Shown: piece after piece, positions 1-5,203 of the stretch
How positions within the stretch are numbered: the first letter of the stretch is position 1
How the letters are laid out: each line of letters starts with the position of its first letter
Source of the DNA: an uncultured Clostridia bacterium
Lineage (GTDB): Bacteria > Bacillota > Clostridia > Oscillospirales > Oscillospiraceae
Direction of reading: 5' to 3'
Assembly: GCA_946619065.1 (NCBI GenBank)
Contig: CAMOLY010000082.1
Coordinates: forward strand, 1 to 5,212
Length of the DNA stretch: 5,212 nt
The notes under the pieces: generated by a model
What the model was told of the DNA's origin: nothing
The model's database searches: none
Seen by the model: only the letters and a program-made list of their open reading frames with translations
Position numbers and translations under genes: made by a program

Positions 1-8
1 ATTCGATG

Positions 9-52
9 CCCCTTTAGGGGTGAAGCCTGTAATTGGCCCTTTTAGGGCCTGT
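9..52. repeat. Two related hairpins, each followed by GCCTGT
   Basis: CCCCT (9-13) pairs with AGGGG (16-20), and GGCCCT (35-40) pairs with AGGGCC (44-49). Both hairpins have a T-rich loop and closely similar sequences. The hexamer GCCTGT occurs at 25-30 and again at 47-52, so the block reads as two diverged copies of one hairpin-plus-hexamer unit. On the minus strand they lie just downstream of the dCMP deaminase gene and would fold in its transcript. There is no clear U-tract after either one, so ordinary intrinsic termination is not well supported. Confidence 0.6.
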
Positions 53-55
53 GCA

Positions 56-77
56 AACCACCACTTCAGTGGTGGTT
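56..77. repeat. Perfect 10-bp palindrome overlapping the deaminase stop codon
   Basis: AACCACCACT (56-65) and AGTGGTGGTT (68-77) are exact reverse complements separated by two bases (TC). The stop codon of the minus-strand deaminase gene (66-68) lies at the centre of this palindrome, and the final Asn-His-His codons come from its right arm. The transcript would form a hairpin across the stop codon, followed by only three U residues. It may act as a weak terminator or mRNA-end stabiliser, or be a transposon-derived hairpin that captured the end of the gene. Confidence 0.75.
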
Positions 78-614
78 ATGATTCTCCTCCGGGGAATCCG
101 GAGTCAGTTCCAGCTTGAATTCCGGCTGCGCATCCTTCTGCTGCCGTATGGAGTCGTCATTAAAGACCCATTCCTGCACGTTCACGGTCTCGTACTGCTC
201 TTTTCCGGTGCGCATGACGACCTTCTTGATGCCAGCGTTGATGATGACCCGGCGGCACATGGAGCATGGCTGCACGGTTTCCAGGTATTCGCCGGTGGAT
301 GCATTCTTTCCTGCCAGATACAGCGTCGCGCCCAGGCATTCGCTGCGGGAGGCGGAAATGATCGCGTTCATCTCCGCGTGGACGCTCCGGCAGAGCTCGT
401 AGCGCTCTCCGTGGGGGATCCGCATCTGCTCACGGAGGCAGTAGCCCAGATCAATGCAGTTTTCCCGGCCCCGCGGCGCGCCGTTGTAGCCGGTGGAGAC
501 GATCTCGTCGTTATGCACCACAATGGCCCCGTAGCGCGAGCGCAGACAAGTGGAGCGCTCGAGAACGGTCTCGGCAATGTCCAGGTAATAGTTGGTTTTA
601 TCAATTCTTCCCAT
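66..614 (-). CDS. comEB: Deoxycytidylate (dCMP) deaminase
   Basis: This 182-residue cytoplasmic zinc enzyme deaminates dCMP to dUMP, the precursor of dTMP. It carries the cytidine/deoxycytidylate deaminase signature: HAE at residues 79-81 (zinc ligand His79, catalytic Glu81) and PCSMC at 116-120 (zinc ligands Cys117 and Cys120). The substrate-loop motif GYNGAPRG is at 42-49. Additional cysteines at 53, 59 and 75 resemble the second metal site of some dCMP deaminases. The start at 614 was chosen because an AAGGAG ribosome binding site (623-628) precedes it by 8 bases and the family homology begins there; an in-frame ATG at 815 would add 67 unconserved residues and cover the promoter. The acidic/His tail after about residue 155, ending NHNHH, is probably not part of the fold, and its last codons lie in a palindrome. 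The gene is transcribed divergently from the sigma factor gene. The symbol is by family resemblance; a role in competence is not implied. Confidence 0.93.
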   Translation of the reverse strand: MGRIDKTNYYLDIAETVLERSTCLRSRYGAIVVHNDEIVSTGYNGAPRGRENCIDLGYCLREQMRIPHGERYELCRSVHAEMNAIISASRSECLGATLYLAGKNASTGEYLETVQPCSMCRRVIINAGIKKVVMRTGKEQYETVNVQEWVFNDDSIRQQKDAQPEFKLELTPDSPEENHNHH

Positions 615-622
615 GGCACGGA

Positions 623-628
623 CTCCTT
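623..628 (-). promoter_or_regulatory. Ribosome binding site of the dCMP deaminase
   Basis: Read on the minus strand, AAGGAG lies 8 bases upstream of the ATG at 614. It is a near-ideal Shine-Dalgarno match and decides the start codon against the longer in-frame reading that begins at 815. Confidence 0.85.
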
Positions 629-648
629 GACAAGAAAGATTTTTTCTG

Positions 649-677
649 ATTATACCATACTGTCCCCGGTACTGCAA
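649..677 (-). promoter_or_regulatory. Sigma-A promoter of the dCMP deaminase
   Basis: On the minus strand, TTGCAG (677-672) is separated by 17 bases from a perfect TATAAT (654-649), which is preceded by TGG (an extended -10). Transcription would start near 642, giving a leader of about 28 bases that includes the ribosome binding site. The -35 matches the consensus at only 3 of 6 positions, but the extended -10 compensates. The same ATGGTATAATC core occurs at the promoter at 3938-3966. Confidence 0.75.
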
Positions 678-861
678 GCATTTTTGGCCGAAATATGCCG
701 AAACCGTGGGAAAAAATCTCCAAAATCTCTTGTTTTTTACCGTTTTTATGGGAAAATGGATCAGAAACCCGGACGCAGCGGCGCGCAGTGTGCGCCGCGC
801 ATGCGAAGCGTGCATCGTTTGCGTCTGCAGAAGCGTCGATCACAAAAAAATTAAAAATTTT
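678..861. other. Divergent intergenic region with two GC-rich hairpins
   Basis: No credible gene is present between the two divergent promoters. A hairpin forms from 778-786 with 790-798 (GCGGCGC/GCGCCGC plus a wobble and one more pair, 3-base loop). A second forms from 799-804 with 808-813 (GAA loop, one wobble). An imperfect 12-base direct repeat, GAAGCGTGCATC at 805-816 and GAAGCGTCGATC at 830-841, matches at 10 of 12 positions. An A/T-only stretch (844-862) sits directly upstream of the sigma-gene promoter and could act as an UP-like element. The hairpins lie outside both predicted transcripts, so if they matter they would act as DNA, for instance as a regulator binding site. Confidence 0.5.
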
Positions 862-890
862 TGCAACATAAAAAGGAAACCCCGCGTCTA
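862..890 (+). promoter_or_regulatory. Probable ECF-type, autoregulated promoter
   Basis: TGCAAC (862-867) and CGTCTA (885-890) are 17 bases apart, with an A/T-rich run just upstream. An AAC-containing -35 and a CGTC-type -10 are the general pattern for promoters of ECF sigma factors, which commonly transcribe their own operon. The -10 lies inside a small palindrome, CCCCGCGTCTATAGGGG (880-896). A sigma-A reading (TTGCAA at 861-866 with TCTATA at 887-892) would need a 20-base spacer and is less likely. Recognition by the adjacent sigma factor is inference. Confidence 0.6.
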
Positions 891-914
891 TAGGGGCGAA
901 AGGAAGTTGAGGCT

Positions 915-1457
915 ATGACAGATCATCAACTATTGCAGCGCATCCGTGCGCGCGATCAGGAAGCGCTCGCCCAGCTGGAGAGCCGCTACCATACTTACCT
1001 GATCAAAGTAATCACGGCAATCCTCGGCCGGGCCGGCACCGACTCGGACGCCGAGGAGCTCTGCAGCGACACGCTGCTTTCGGTTTGGAACAGTGCCGAC
1101 CGGATCGGAGACGAAAAGCTCAAACCCTATCTGACCGCGGCGGCTCGAAACAAGGCCAAATCCTGGCTCAGATCCCGTGGGGAGCTGGAGATGGATATCG
1201 ATGAGATTGACCTGCCGGACCGTACCGATTCTCTGGAGGACCAGGCGATTCAAAAGGAACTTGCCGCTGCGGTCCGCCGGGCGATGGATGCCCTGCCGCG
1301 CCGGGACCGGGAGGTTTTCCTCCGCTACTACTATTACCTGCAGCCGGGTGACGAGATCTCCCGTCAGATGGGCATCCCGGCCTCTACCGTTCGGACCATT
1401 CTCGCGCGGGGCAGAAACACCCTGCGGAAAAAACTGTCGAAGGAGGTTTCTCTATGA
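915..1457 (+). CDS. ECF-type RNA polymerase sigma factor
   Basis: This 180-residue sigma-70 family protein of the extracytoplasmic-function class directs core RNA polymerase to a specific promoter set. Region 2 spans about residues 5-90: DAEELCSDTLLSVWNS (45-60) fits the core-binding segment, and PYLTAAARNKAKSWLRS (71-87) fits the -10 recognition helix. A variable acidic linker (about 90-108) follows. Region 4 spans about 112-175, with ALPRRDREVFLRYYY (126-140) and a helix-turn-helix at about 147-172 (EISRQMGIPASTVR, then a basic helix) that would bind the -35. No region 1.1 or region 3 is present, and the length is normal for ECF factors. AAAGGAAG (899-906) is the likely ribosome binding site. 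The stop codon overlaps the next gene's start (ATGA), which indicates co-translation with a membrane protein that is probably its anti-sigma factor. The ECF subgroup was not determined. Confidence 0.93.
   Translation: MTDHQLLQRIRARDQEALAQLESRYHTYLIKVITAILGRAGTDSDAEELCSDTLLSVWNSADRIGDEKLKPYLTAAARNKAKSWLRSRGELEMDIDEIDLPDRTDSLEDQAIQKELAAAVRRAMDALPRRDREVFLRYYYYLQPGDEISRQMGIPASTVRTILARGRNTLRKKLSKEVSL
1440..1446 (+). promoter_or_regulatory. Ribosome binding site inside the end of the sigma gene
   Basis: AAGGAGG lies within the last codons of the sigma factor gene, 7 bases before the ATG at 1454. Together with the ATGA overlap it supports translational coupling, which would keep the sigma factor and its membrane partner near a fixed ratio. 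Confidence 0.85.
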
Positions 1458-3709
1458 AAATGAAAATCACGGATCTGCTGGATTCCTATCGCGACCGGGA
1501 CGATCTGCTCGGAGCCGATGCGGCGTCCGAATCCGGATCCGATTCGACTGTGGAAATCCACGAGACCAAACACCGCATGAACTGGACGACCTTTGCCGGA
1601 ATTGCCGCCGCCCTGGCGGTGATCGTCGGCGCGGCCTTCCTTCTGATCCCGAAGCTGAAGCAGAACGCCGGTCCCCTGTCGGAGGGAGATGTGACCCAGT
1701 CCACCACCACCGAGCCGCAGACCGATCCCCGGACCGACGAAGAGAAGTACGGCCTGAATCCCGGATTCTATGTTGTGGACAGTGCAGACTACACGAACCG
1801 GCCGTGCATGAATCTGCATGTGGATCAGAACGGTACGCAGCAGTTCCACCTGAGCCCGAGCATGGCGGTCAGCTTCGGCGTTTCCGGCACCTGGAAGGTG
1901 GAAAACGGCCGCCTGATCTGCACCGACGAGCAGAATACAAGCCGCTATGTCTTTGATATTCAGGAAGACGGCAGCCTGGTCTGGCTGGAAGCGGAAAGCG
2001 AACAGCAGGAGAGCATGATTCAGCTGCAGGATGGCGACCGCTTTGTTCCGGAGTCTCGCAAAATGTGGACGATGGAAGAACTCTGCGGGACCTATCTGAT
2101 GCGCGGCAGCGAATCGAGGATCCAGAAGCCCTATCTGAATCTGACGAGCAACGGTGCGTTCATGATGGGCCCGTCCATGGCTTCCTCCTCTGCCATCTTC
2201 GGAAACTGGAAGCTCGAGGACGATATTCTGATTCTCGAACTGATTCGCGAATCCGACGAGGACGCCCGCTATGCCTTCGCCGTCTCTGACGATGGCACGC
2301 TGGCCTATTTGCCCGGTCAGTCCGCGCAGAACAACCCCATTGCGCTGCCGGACGGCGCGGTATTCGAACGCGATGAGGACCTCTCTAAAGCCGATATATC
2401 CGTCTTTGGCAGCTACGTGATTGAGGAGCCGGATGAAGCCTGGAAGCTGAATGCCGAAATGCCGGTTCTTATGGTGAGCCCGAACCAGATCGAGGGCATT
2501 TCCTGGTATGTCGGCATGGAATACAGGGGCAGCATCGCCAAGGGCCAGCTGCTTGGCGGCACATGCACATATGACGACGGTATTCTGACCTGCGTGGACG
2601 AAACCGGCAGCCGCTATGTGTTCAAGAAGACAGAAGACGGAAAGCTGGTCTGCCAGACCTGCGAGAAGAAATCCGCGGTCTCGCCCGCCTTCTGGGAAGC
2701 CGGTTCGGTGCTCGTTCTGGCCCCGGAGTCTGATGAGACGGATCCGAGCGACCCGCACAGTGAGTATCCCGGTGAGGACATCCAGCCGGAGTATCCGGTT
2801 CAGACCGCGATTCCCGCAGATGGCGCCGCCAACTACGATAATGTGTTCTTCCCGCGCACCGGCGAGCTCAACTGCTATCTCTACCGCGACCTTCCCGCTG
2901 CGGCGCAGTATGTGGATCTTTTGAAGCAATACACCGCCGAGGCCTTTGGCTGCAATGCGGACGACCTCACCCGTAAGGAGTTCGACGCCTATGACGACGG
3001 CTACGCGAACAACCGCCTGACCGGGCCGAACGACGTTAACGCCACCATATCCGGCAATTTCCGGACGGGCCGCTTCTCCTACCATCGGATTCCCACCGCG
3101 GAAGAGATCCGGGAGGAGCTCACCGACTCCACCGTGGATCCGCAGACTCTGGAGTCTGCCGCCCGCGCCTTTGTCGAGCGCTTCTCCGGCATCACCGGCC
3201 AGCTGACGCTTGCCGAGATGAAGATTGACTCCAAAGAATATTACCTTCAGCAGACCGGAGATCAGGAGTTCGCCGCACTGGCCGTGACCTTCTGCTATGT
3301 GGCCGACGGCGGGCACGGAAAGCTGGAAGCCCAGCCCGGCCTGACGGTTCCCATCGACTGCACCAACGGCGACTCCTCCGATCCGGATTCCGCCTGCTTC
3401 TCGGTGACGGTCGGCAGGAACGGCAAGGTTCTCTTCGCGGACAACTGCGTCACCCGCGCCGAGACGGAGCTGGACAGCCTGAAGAAGGATGTCCCGACCG
3501 AGGACAACATTCCCGGCATCCTGTCCTATTTCACCTCCACCGTGAAAGACGATACGATGATCCTTCACAAGGTAGAGGTTACCCACTATACCGTCTACTT
3601 TGGCGGCAACGATCTTGTCCCGCTGATCACGCTCACCTACAGCTTCGCCAGCGACCCGGACAATATCCTGACCACGCAAATCGCCCTCGACGCTCCGCTG
3701 GAGCCGTAA
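1454..3709 (+). CDS. Single-pass membrane protein, putative anti-sigma/sensor with triplicated ectodomain
   Basis: This 751-residue protein is encoded directly after, and overlapping, the ECF sigma gene. Residues 1-43 are a short charged cytoplasmic segment (MKMKITDLLDSYRDRDD...). One hydrophobic helix spans about 45-66, followed by a Thr/Pro/acidic linker (about 73-98). Three beta-rich repeats of about 95-105 residues follow (about 103-198, 211-304 and 318-423). They share G-x-Y/F-x-V/L near the start, a G-x-W-K-like strand, a (D/N)xxLI or DGxL strand, RY-x-F, DGxL, and a DGxxF-like end. A second acidic/Pro linker (about 424-458) leads to a C-terminal domain (459-751) I do not recognise. The layout (small inner segment, one helix, large outer region, coupled to an ECF sigma gene) fits an anti-sigma factor that senses an extracellular state. 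No zinc-type HxxxCxxC motif is present in the inner segment, so the anti-sigma role rests on context. The outer part has many cysteines, including CQTC at 400-403. The repeats resemble small lipocalin-like barrels, which is an impression and not a demonstrated homology. Confidence 0.8.
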   Translation: MKMKITDLLDSYRDRDDLLGADAASESGSDSTVEIHETKHRMNWTTFAGIAAALAVIVGAAFLLIPKLKQNAGPLSEGDVTQSTTTEPQTDPRTDEEKYGLNPGFYVVDSADYTNRPCMNLHVDQNGTQQFHLSPSMAVSFGVSGTWKVENGRLICTDEQNTSRYVFDIQEDGSLVWLEAESEQQESMIQLQDGDRFVPESRKMWTMEELCGTYLMRGSESRIQKPYLNLTSNGAFMMGPSMASSSAIFGNWKLEDDILILELIRESDEDARYAFAVSDDGTLAYLPGQSAQNNPIALPDGAVFERDEDLSKADISVFGSYVIEEPDEAWKLNAEMPVLMVSPNQIEGISWYVGMEYRGSIAKGQLLGGTCTYDDGILTCVDETGSRYVFKKTEDGKLVCQTCEKKSAVSPAFWEAGSVLVLAPESDETDPSDPHSEYPGEDIQPEYPVQTAIPADGAANYDNVFFPRTGELNCYLYRDLPAAAQYVDLLKQYTAEAFGCNADDLTRKEFDAYDDGYANNRLTGPNDVNATISGNFRTGRFSYHRIPTAEEIREELTDSTVDPQTLESAARAFVERFSGITGQLTLAEMKIDSKEYYLQQTGDQEFAALAVTFCYVADGGHGKLEAQPGLTVPIDCTNGDSSDPDSACFSVTVGRNGKVLFADNCVTRAETELDSLKKDVPTEDNIPGILSYFTSTVKDDTMILHKVEVTHYTVYFGGNDLVPLITLTYSFASDPDNILTTQIALDAPLEP

Positions 3710-3721
3710 CTCTCCGCGCAA

Positions 3722-3757
3722 TGTCCCCCCTGATCCGCCCGCGGATCAGGGGGGACA
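3722..3757 (+). terminator. Strong 17-bp hairpin after the membrane-protein gene
   Basis: TGTCCCCCCTGATCCGC (3722-3738) and GCGGATCAGGGGGGACA (3741-3757) are exact reverse complements around two C residues. The hairpin begins 12 bases after the stop codon and probably ends or protects the sigma/membrane-protein transcript. No T-tract follows, so it does not fit the classic intrinsic terminator; it could instead block 3' exonucleases or be a palindromic repeat. Confidence 0.65.
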
Positions 3758-3775
3758 CGCATATTGCCCGGCCGC

Positions 3776-3812
3776 GCGCCGACGGACGTTTCACTTCATT
3801 TCGTCCGGGCGC
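3776..3812. other. Imperfect intergenic hairpin
   Basis: GCGCC (3776-3780) plus CGGACG (3783-3788) pair with CGTCCG (3802-3807) plus GGCGC (3808-3812), giving 11 base pairs with a two-base bulge and a 13-base pyrimidine-rich loop. It follows the preceding strong hairpin after an 18-base gap. Its function is unknown. Confidence 0.55.
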
Positions 3813-3836
3813 ATAGCTCTGCATAAGTTCCGGCAA

Positions 3837-3868
3837 CCAAACACGCAGCGCTCCGCTTGCGTCTTTGG
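3837..3868. other. Imperfect intergenic hairpin
   Basis: CCAAA (3837-3841), ACGCA (3843-3847) and GCG (3848-3850) pair with CGC (3854-3856), TGCGT (3858-3862) and TTTGG (3864-3868). This makes 13 base pairs broken by one C/C mismatch and one bulged T, with a CTC loop. Only a short T-run occurs within the distal arm, so termination is doubtful. Confidence 0.55.
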
Positions 3869-3877
3869 GCCGTCACT

Positions 3878-3907
3878 TAATCATGCGCCCACAGTGCGAG
3901 ATGATTA
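3878..3907. other. Fourth hairpin of the 3710-3910 intergenic block
   Basis: TAATCAT (3878-3884) and ATGATTA (3901-3907) are exact reverse complements enclosing 16 bases, which themselves contain a possible CGC/GCG pairing (3886-3888 with 3896-3898). The stem is A/T-rich and weaker than the others. It ends 30 bases before the -35 of the next gene's promoter, so as DNA it could be an operator. Confidence 0.4.
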
Positions 3908-3937
3908 TCCCTGTTCAGCCGGACCTGCAATTCCGCC

Positions 3938-3966
3938 TTGCAATCCACCTGCTTACATGGTATAAT
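3938..3966 (+). promoter_or_regulatory. Sigma-A promoter of the DUF4317 gene
   Basis: TTGCAA (3938-3943) lies 17 bases before a perfect TATAAT (3961-3966), which is preceded by TGG (3958-3960), an extended -10. Transcription would begin near 3973, leaving a leader of about 29 bases with AGAGGA (3989-3994) as ribosome binding site. It shows that the gene is transcribed separately from the sigma-factor unit. Confidence 0.8.
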
Positions 3967-4001
3967 CCCATCTGCAATTCTGAGAAAAAGAGGAACGAAC
4001 C

Positions 4002-5129
4002 ATGATTGACAAGGAAGCCGCCGAACTCCGCCGCAGGCTGCGGCCGGAGCATAACGGCATCACGAAAATCCACGGCTGTTACATCAATTCCTTCGGCGAG
4101 ATCGTCACCCGCTTTGACGACTCGATGGCCCTGCTCCCGGTGGAGGAACAGGAAAAATATCTGGAGCTGCTCAAGAAGGGCATCTCCGGCACAATGGGCC
4201 GGGCCCTGTCCGACCTCAGCTTTTCCAGCGCCCAGGTGCTGGGCAGCGAGGAGCACGGCCTGCTGATGAAGCTGCGCAGCTCCAGGCTCGAGGACGCCGA
4301 TGCCCGCGATCAACTCTACGGCAAGATTTCCGCCAGCCTCAGACTGCCCGATACCGGCCTGCTGGTGCTGCTGGCCTTTGATACCTACGACGTTCCATAC
4401 CGCGGCAAAGACGGCAGCCTCCAGGACGACGGCGGCGATACGCAGTTTTCCTATTTTGTCTGCGCCATCTGCCCGGTGAAGGAGGGGCGCCCCGTCTTCC
4501 GGTACGACGCGGCGGAGCAGGCCTTCCACAACCGCGGCGCGGACCTGATCGTCGGTGCGCCGGAGCTGGGCTTCCTGTTCCCGGCCTTCGACGACCGGGC
4601 GGCCAACATCTACGCCGCCCTGCTCTACAACCGCAGCCGGGACGAGAGTCACGAAGCCTTCATTGACGCCGTTTTCCACACCCGCCCGCCGATGGCCCTC
4701 GGCGTCCAGAAGGAGACCTTCCGCGATGTGCTGGTGGATTCCCTGGCTGACGAGTGCAGTCTGAACGTCGTCCAAAACGTCCACACCCAGCTGCGCGAGA
4801 TGGCCGTGGAGCACAAGGAGGCCCGCATCCCGGAACCTCTGACCGTTGGCGCGAAGGAGGTCGGCGAGATTCTGGAGGCTTCCGGTGTCTCGGAGGAGAA
4901 GGCGGCAGCCTTCCGTGTCAGATATGAAGAGGCCTTCGGCACCGAGCATGGGCTTCCGCCGCAGAATCTGATGAACGCCTCCCGGCTGGAGTTCAAAACG
5001 CCGGACGTGGTCATCAAGGTCGCGCCGGACCGTCAGGATCTGATCTCGATGCGCGAGCTCGGCGGTGTCAGATATCTTCTGATTAAGGCCGATGATGGCG
5101 TCGAACTCAACGGTGTCGCTGTCCAGTAA
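4002..5129 (+). CDS. DUF4317 family protein, function unknown
   Basis: This 375-residue protein matches the DUF4317 family, conserved in Clostridia, over its whole length, including the opening KEAAELRRRLRPE (4-16) and the GCYIN motif (25-29). Other highly conserved blocks are AFDTYDVPYRGKDG (125-138), FVCAICPVKEGRP (152-164), GAPELGFLFPAFDDRA (185-200) and EAFIDAVFHT (218-227). The C-terminal third contains a beta-rich segment (KTPDVVIKVAPD, 332-343) and ends GVELNGVAVQ. No signal peptide, membrane helix or recognisable catalytic motif is visible, so a cytoplasmic location is expected. No function is established for the family that I can name. The start at 4002 has AGAGGA 7 bases upstream and a strong promoter before it. 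The gene has its own promoter and downstream hairpin, so it appears monocistronic; the neighbouring sigma/membrane pair gives no firm hint of function. Confidence 0.92.
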   Translation: MIDKEAAELRRRLRPEHNGITKIHGCYINSFGEIVTRFDDSMALLPVEEQEKYLELLKKGISGTMGRALSDLSFSSAQVLGSEEHGLLMKLRSSRLEDADARDQLYGKISASLRLPDTGLLVLLAFDTYDVPYRGKDGSLQDDGGDTQFSYFVCAICPVKEGRPVFRYDAAEQAFHNRGADLIVGAPELGFLFPAFDDRAANIYAALLYNRSRDESHEAFIDAVFHTRPPMALGVQKETFRDVLVDSLADECSLNVVQNVHTQLREMAVEHKEARIPEPLTVGAKEVGEILEASGVSEEKAAAFRVRYEEAFGTEHGLPPQNLMNASRLEFKTPDVVIKVAPDRQDLISMRELGGVRYLLIKADDGVELNGVAVQ

Positions 5130-5157
5130 CGCTGAAAAGCTGCTTTGTAACGCAAGA

Positions 5158-5203
5158 GGCTCGTTGCAAAATGAATCATTTTGCAACGAGCCCTGTGGTT
5201 TTT
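5158..5203 (+). terminator. Probable terminator of the DUF4317 gene
   Basis: GGCTCGTTGCAAAATGA (5158-5174) and TCATTTTGCAACGAGCC (5176-5192) are exact reverse complements with a single central base, so the RNA would form about 16 pairs with a tight loop. A run of five T residues (5199-5203) follows after six bases, further away than in a textbook terminator. It begins 28 bases after the stop codon. It may work in one direction only, since no matching T-run is seen on the other strand. Confidence 0.65.

Larger units (their letters stand above)
1..80. mobile_element. Possible end of an IS200/IS605-like element (partial)
   Basis: Three short inverted repeats are packed into the first 77 bases: arms at 9-13/16-20, 35-40/44-49 and 56-65/68-77. 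IS200/IS605-family elements have no terminal inverted repeats and instead carry subterminal hairpins recognised by the TnpA transposase; dense small palindromes beside a gene end fit that pattern. No transposase or TnpB gene is visible, because the window begins inside the cluster. The alternative is a set of tandem transcription terminators or a small palindromic repeat family. Assignment to the family is inference from the palindrome style only; no element boundary or target site was identified. Confidence 0.33.

Noticed and set aside
615..815. Longer N-terminus for the dCMP deaminase starting at 815
   Set aside because: The extra 67 residues show no family similarity, would span the promoter at 649-677, and lack a ribosome binding site as good as the one before 614.
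33..854. A 273-codon open frame on the plus strand across the deaminase gene
   Set aside because: It is antisense to a gene with clear HAE and PCxxC motifs and has no family resemblance; it also runs through the divergent promoter region.
861..892. A sigma-A promoter TTGCAA/TCTATA for the sigma gene
   Set aside because: The spacer would be 20 bases and the -10 is poor; the overlapping ECF-type motif with 17-base spacing fits better.
1364..3721. A 785-codon open frame on the minus strand opposite the membrane-protein gene
   Set aside because: It has no recognisable domain and no ribosome binding site, and it mirrors the codon bias of the plus-strand gene. The plus strand has a ribosome binding site, membrane helix, repeats and operon context.
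3710..3937. A riboswitch or known structured RNA in the hairpin block
   Set aside because: The hairpins lie upstream of the promoter at 3938-3966, so they are not in the DUF4317 leader, and no conserved riboswitch core was recognised.
3915..5186. A 423-codon open frame on the minus strand opposite the DUF4317 gene
   Set aside because: The plus strand encodes a complete, conserved DUF4317 protein with a promoter and ribosome binding site. The antisense frame is a by-product of GC-rich codon use and begins inside the terminator hairpin.
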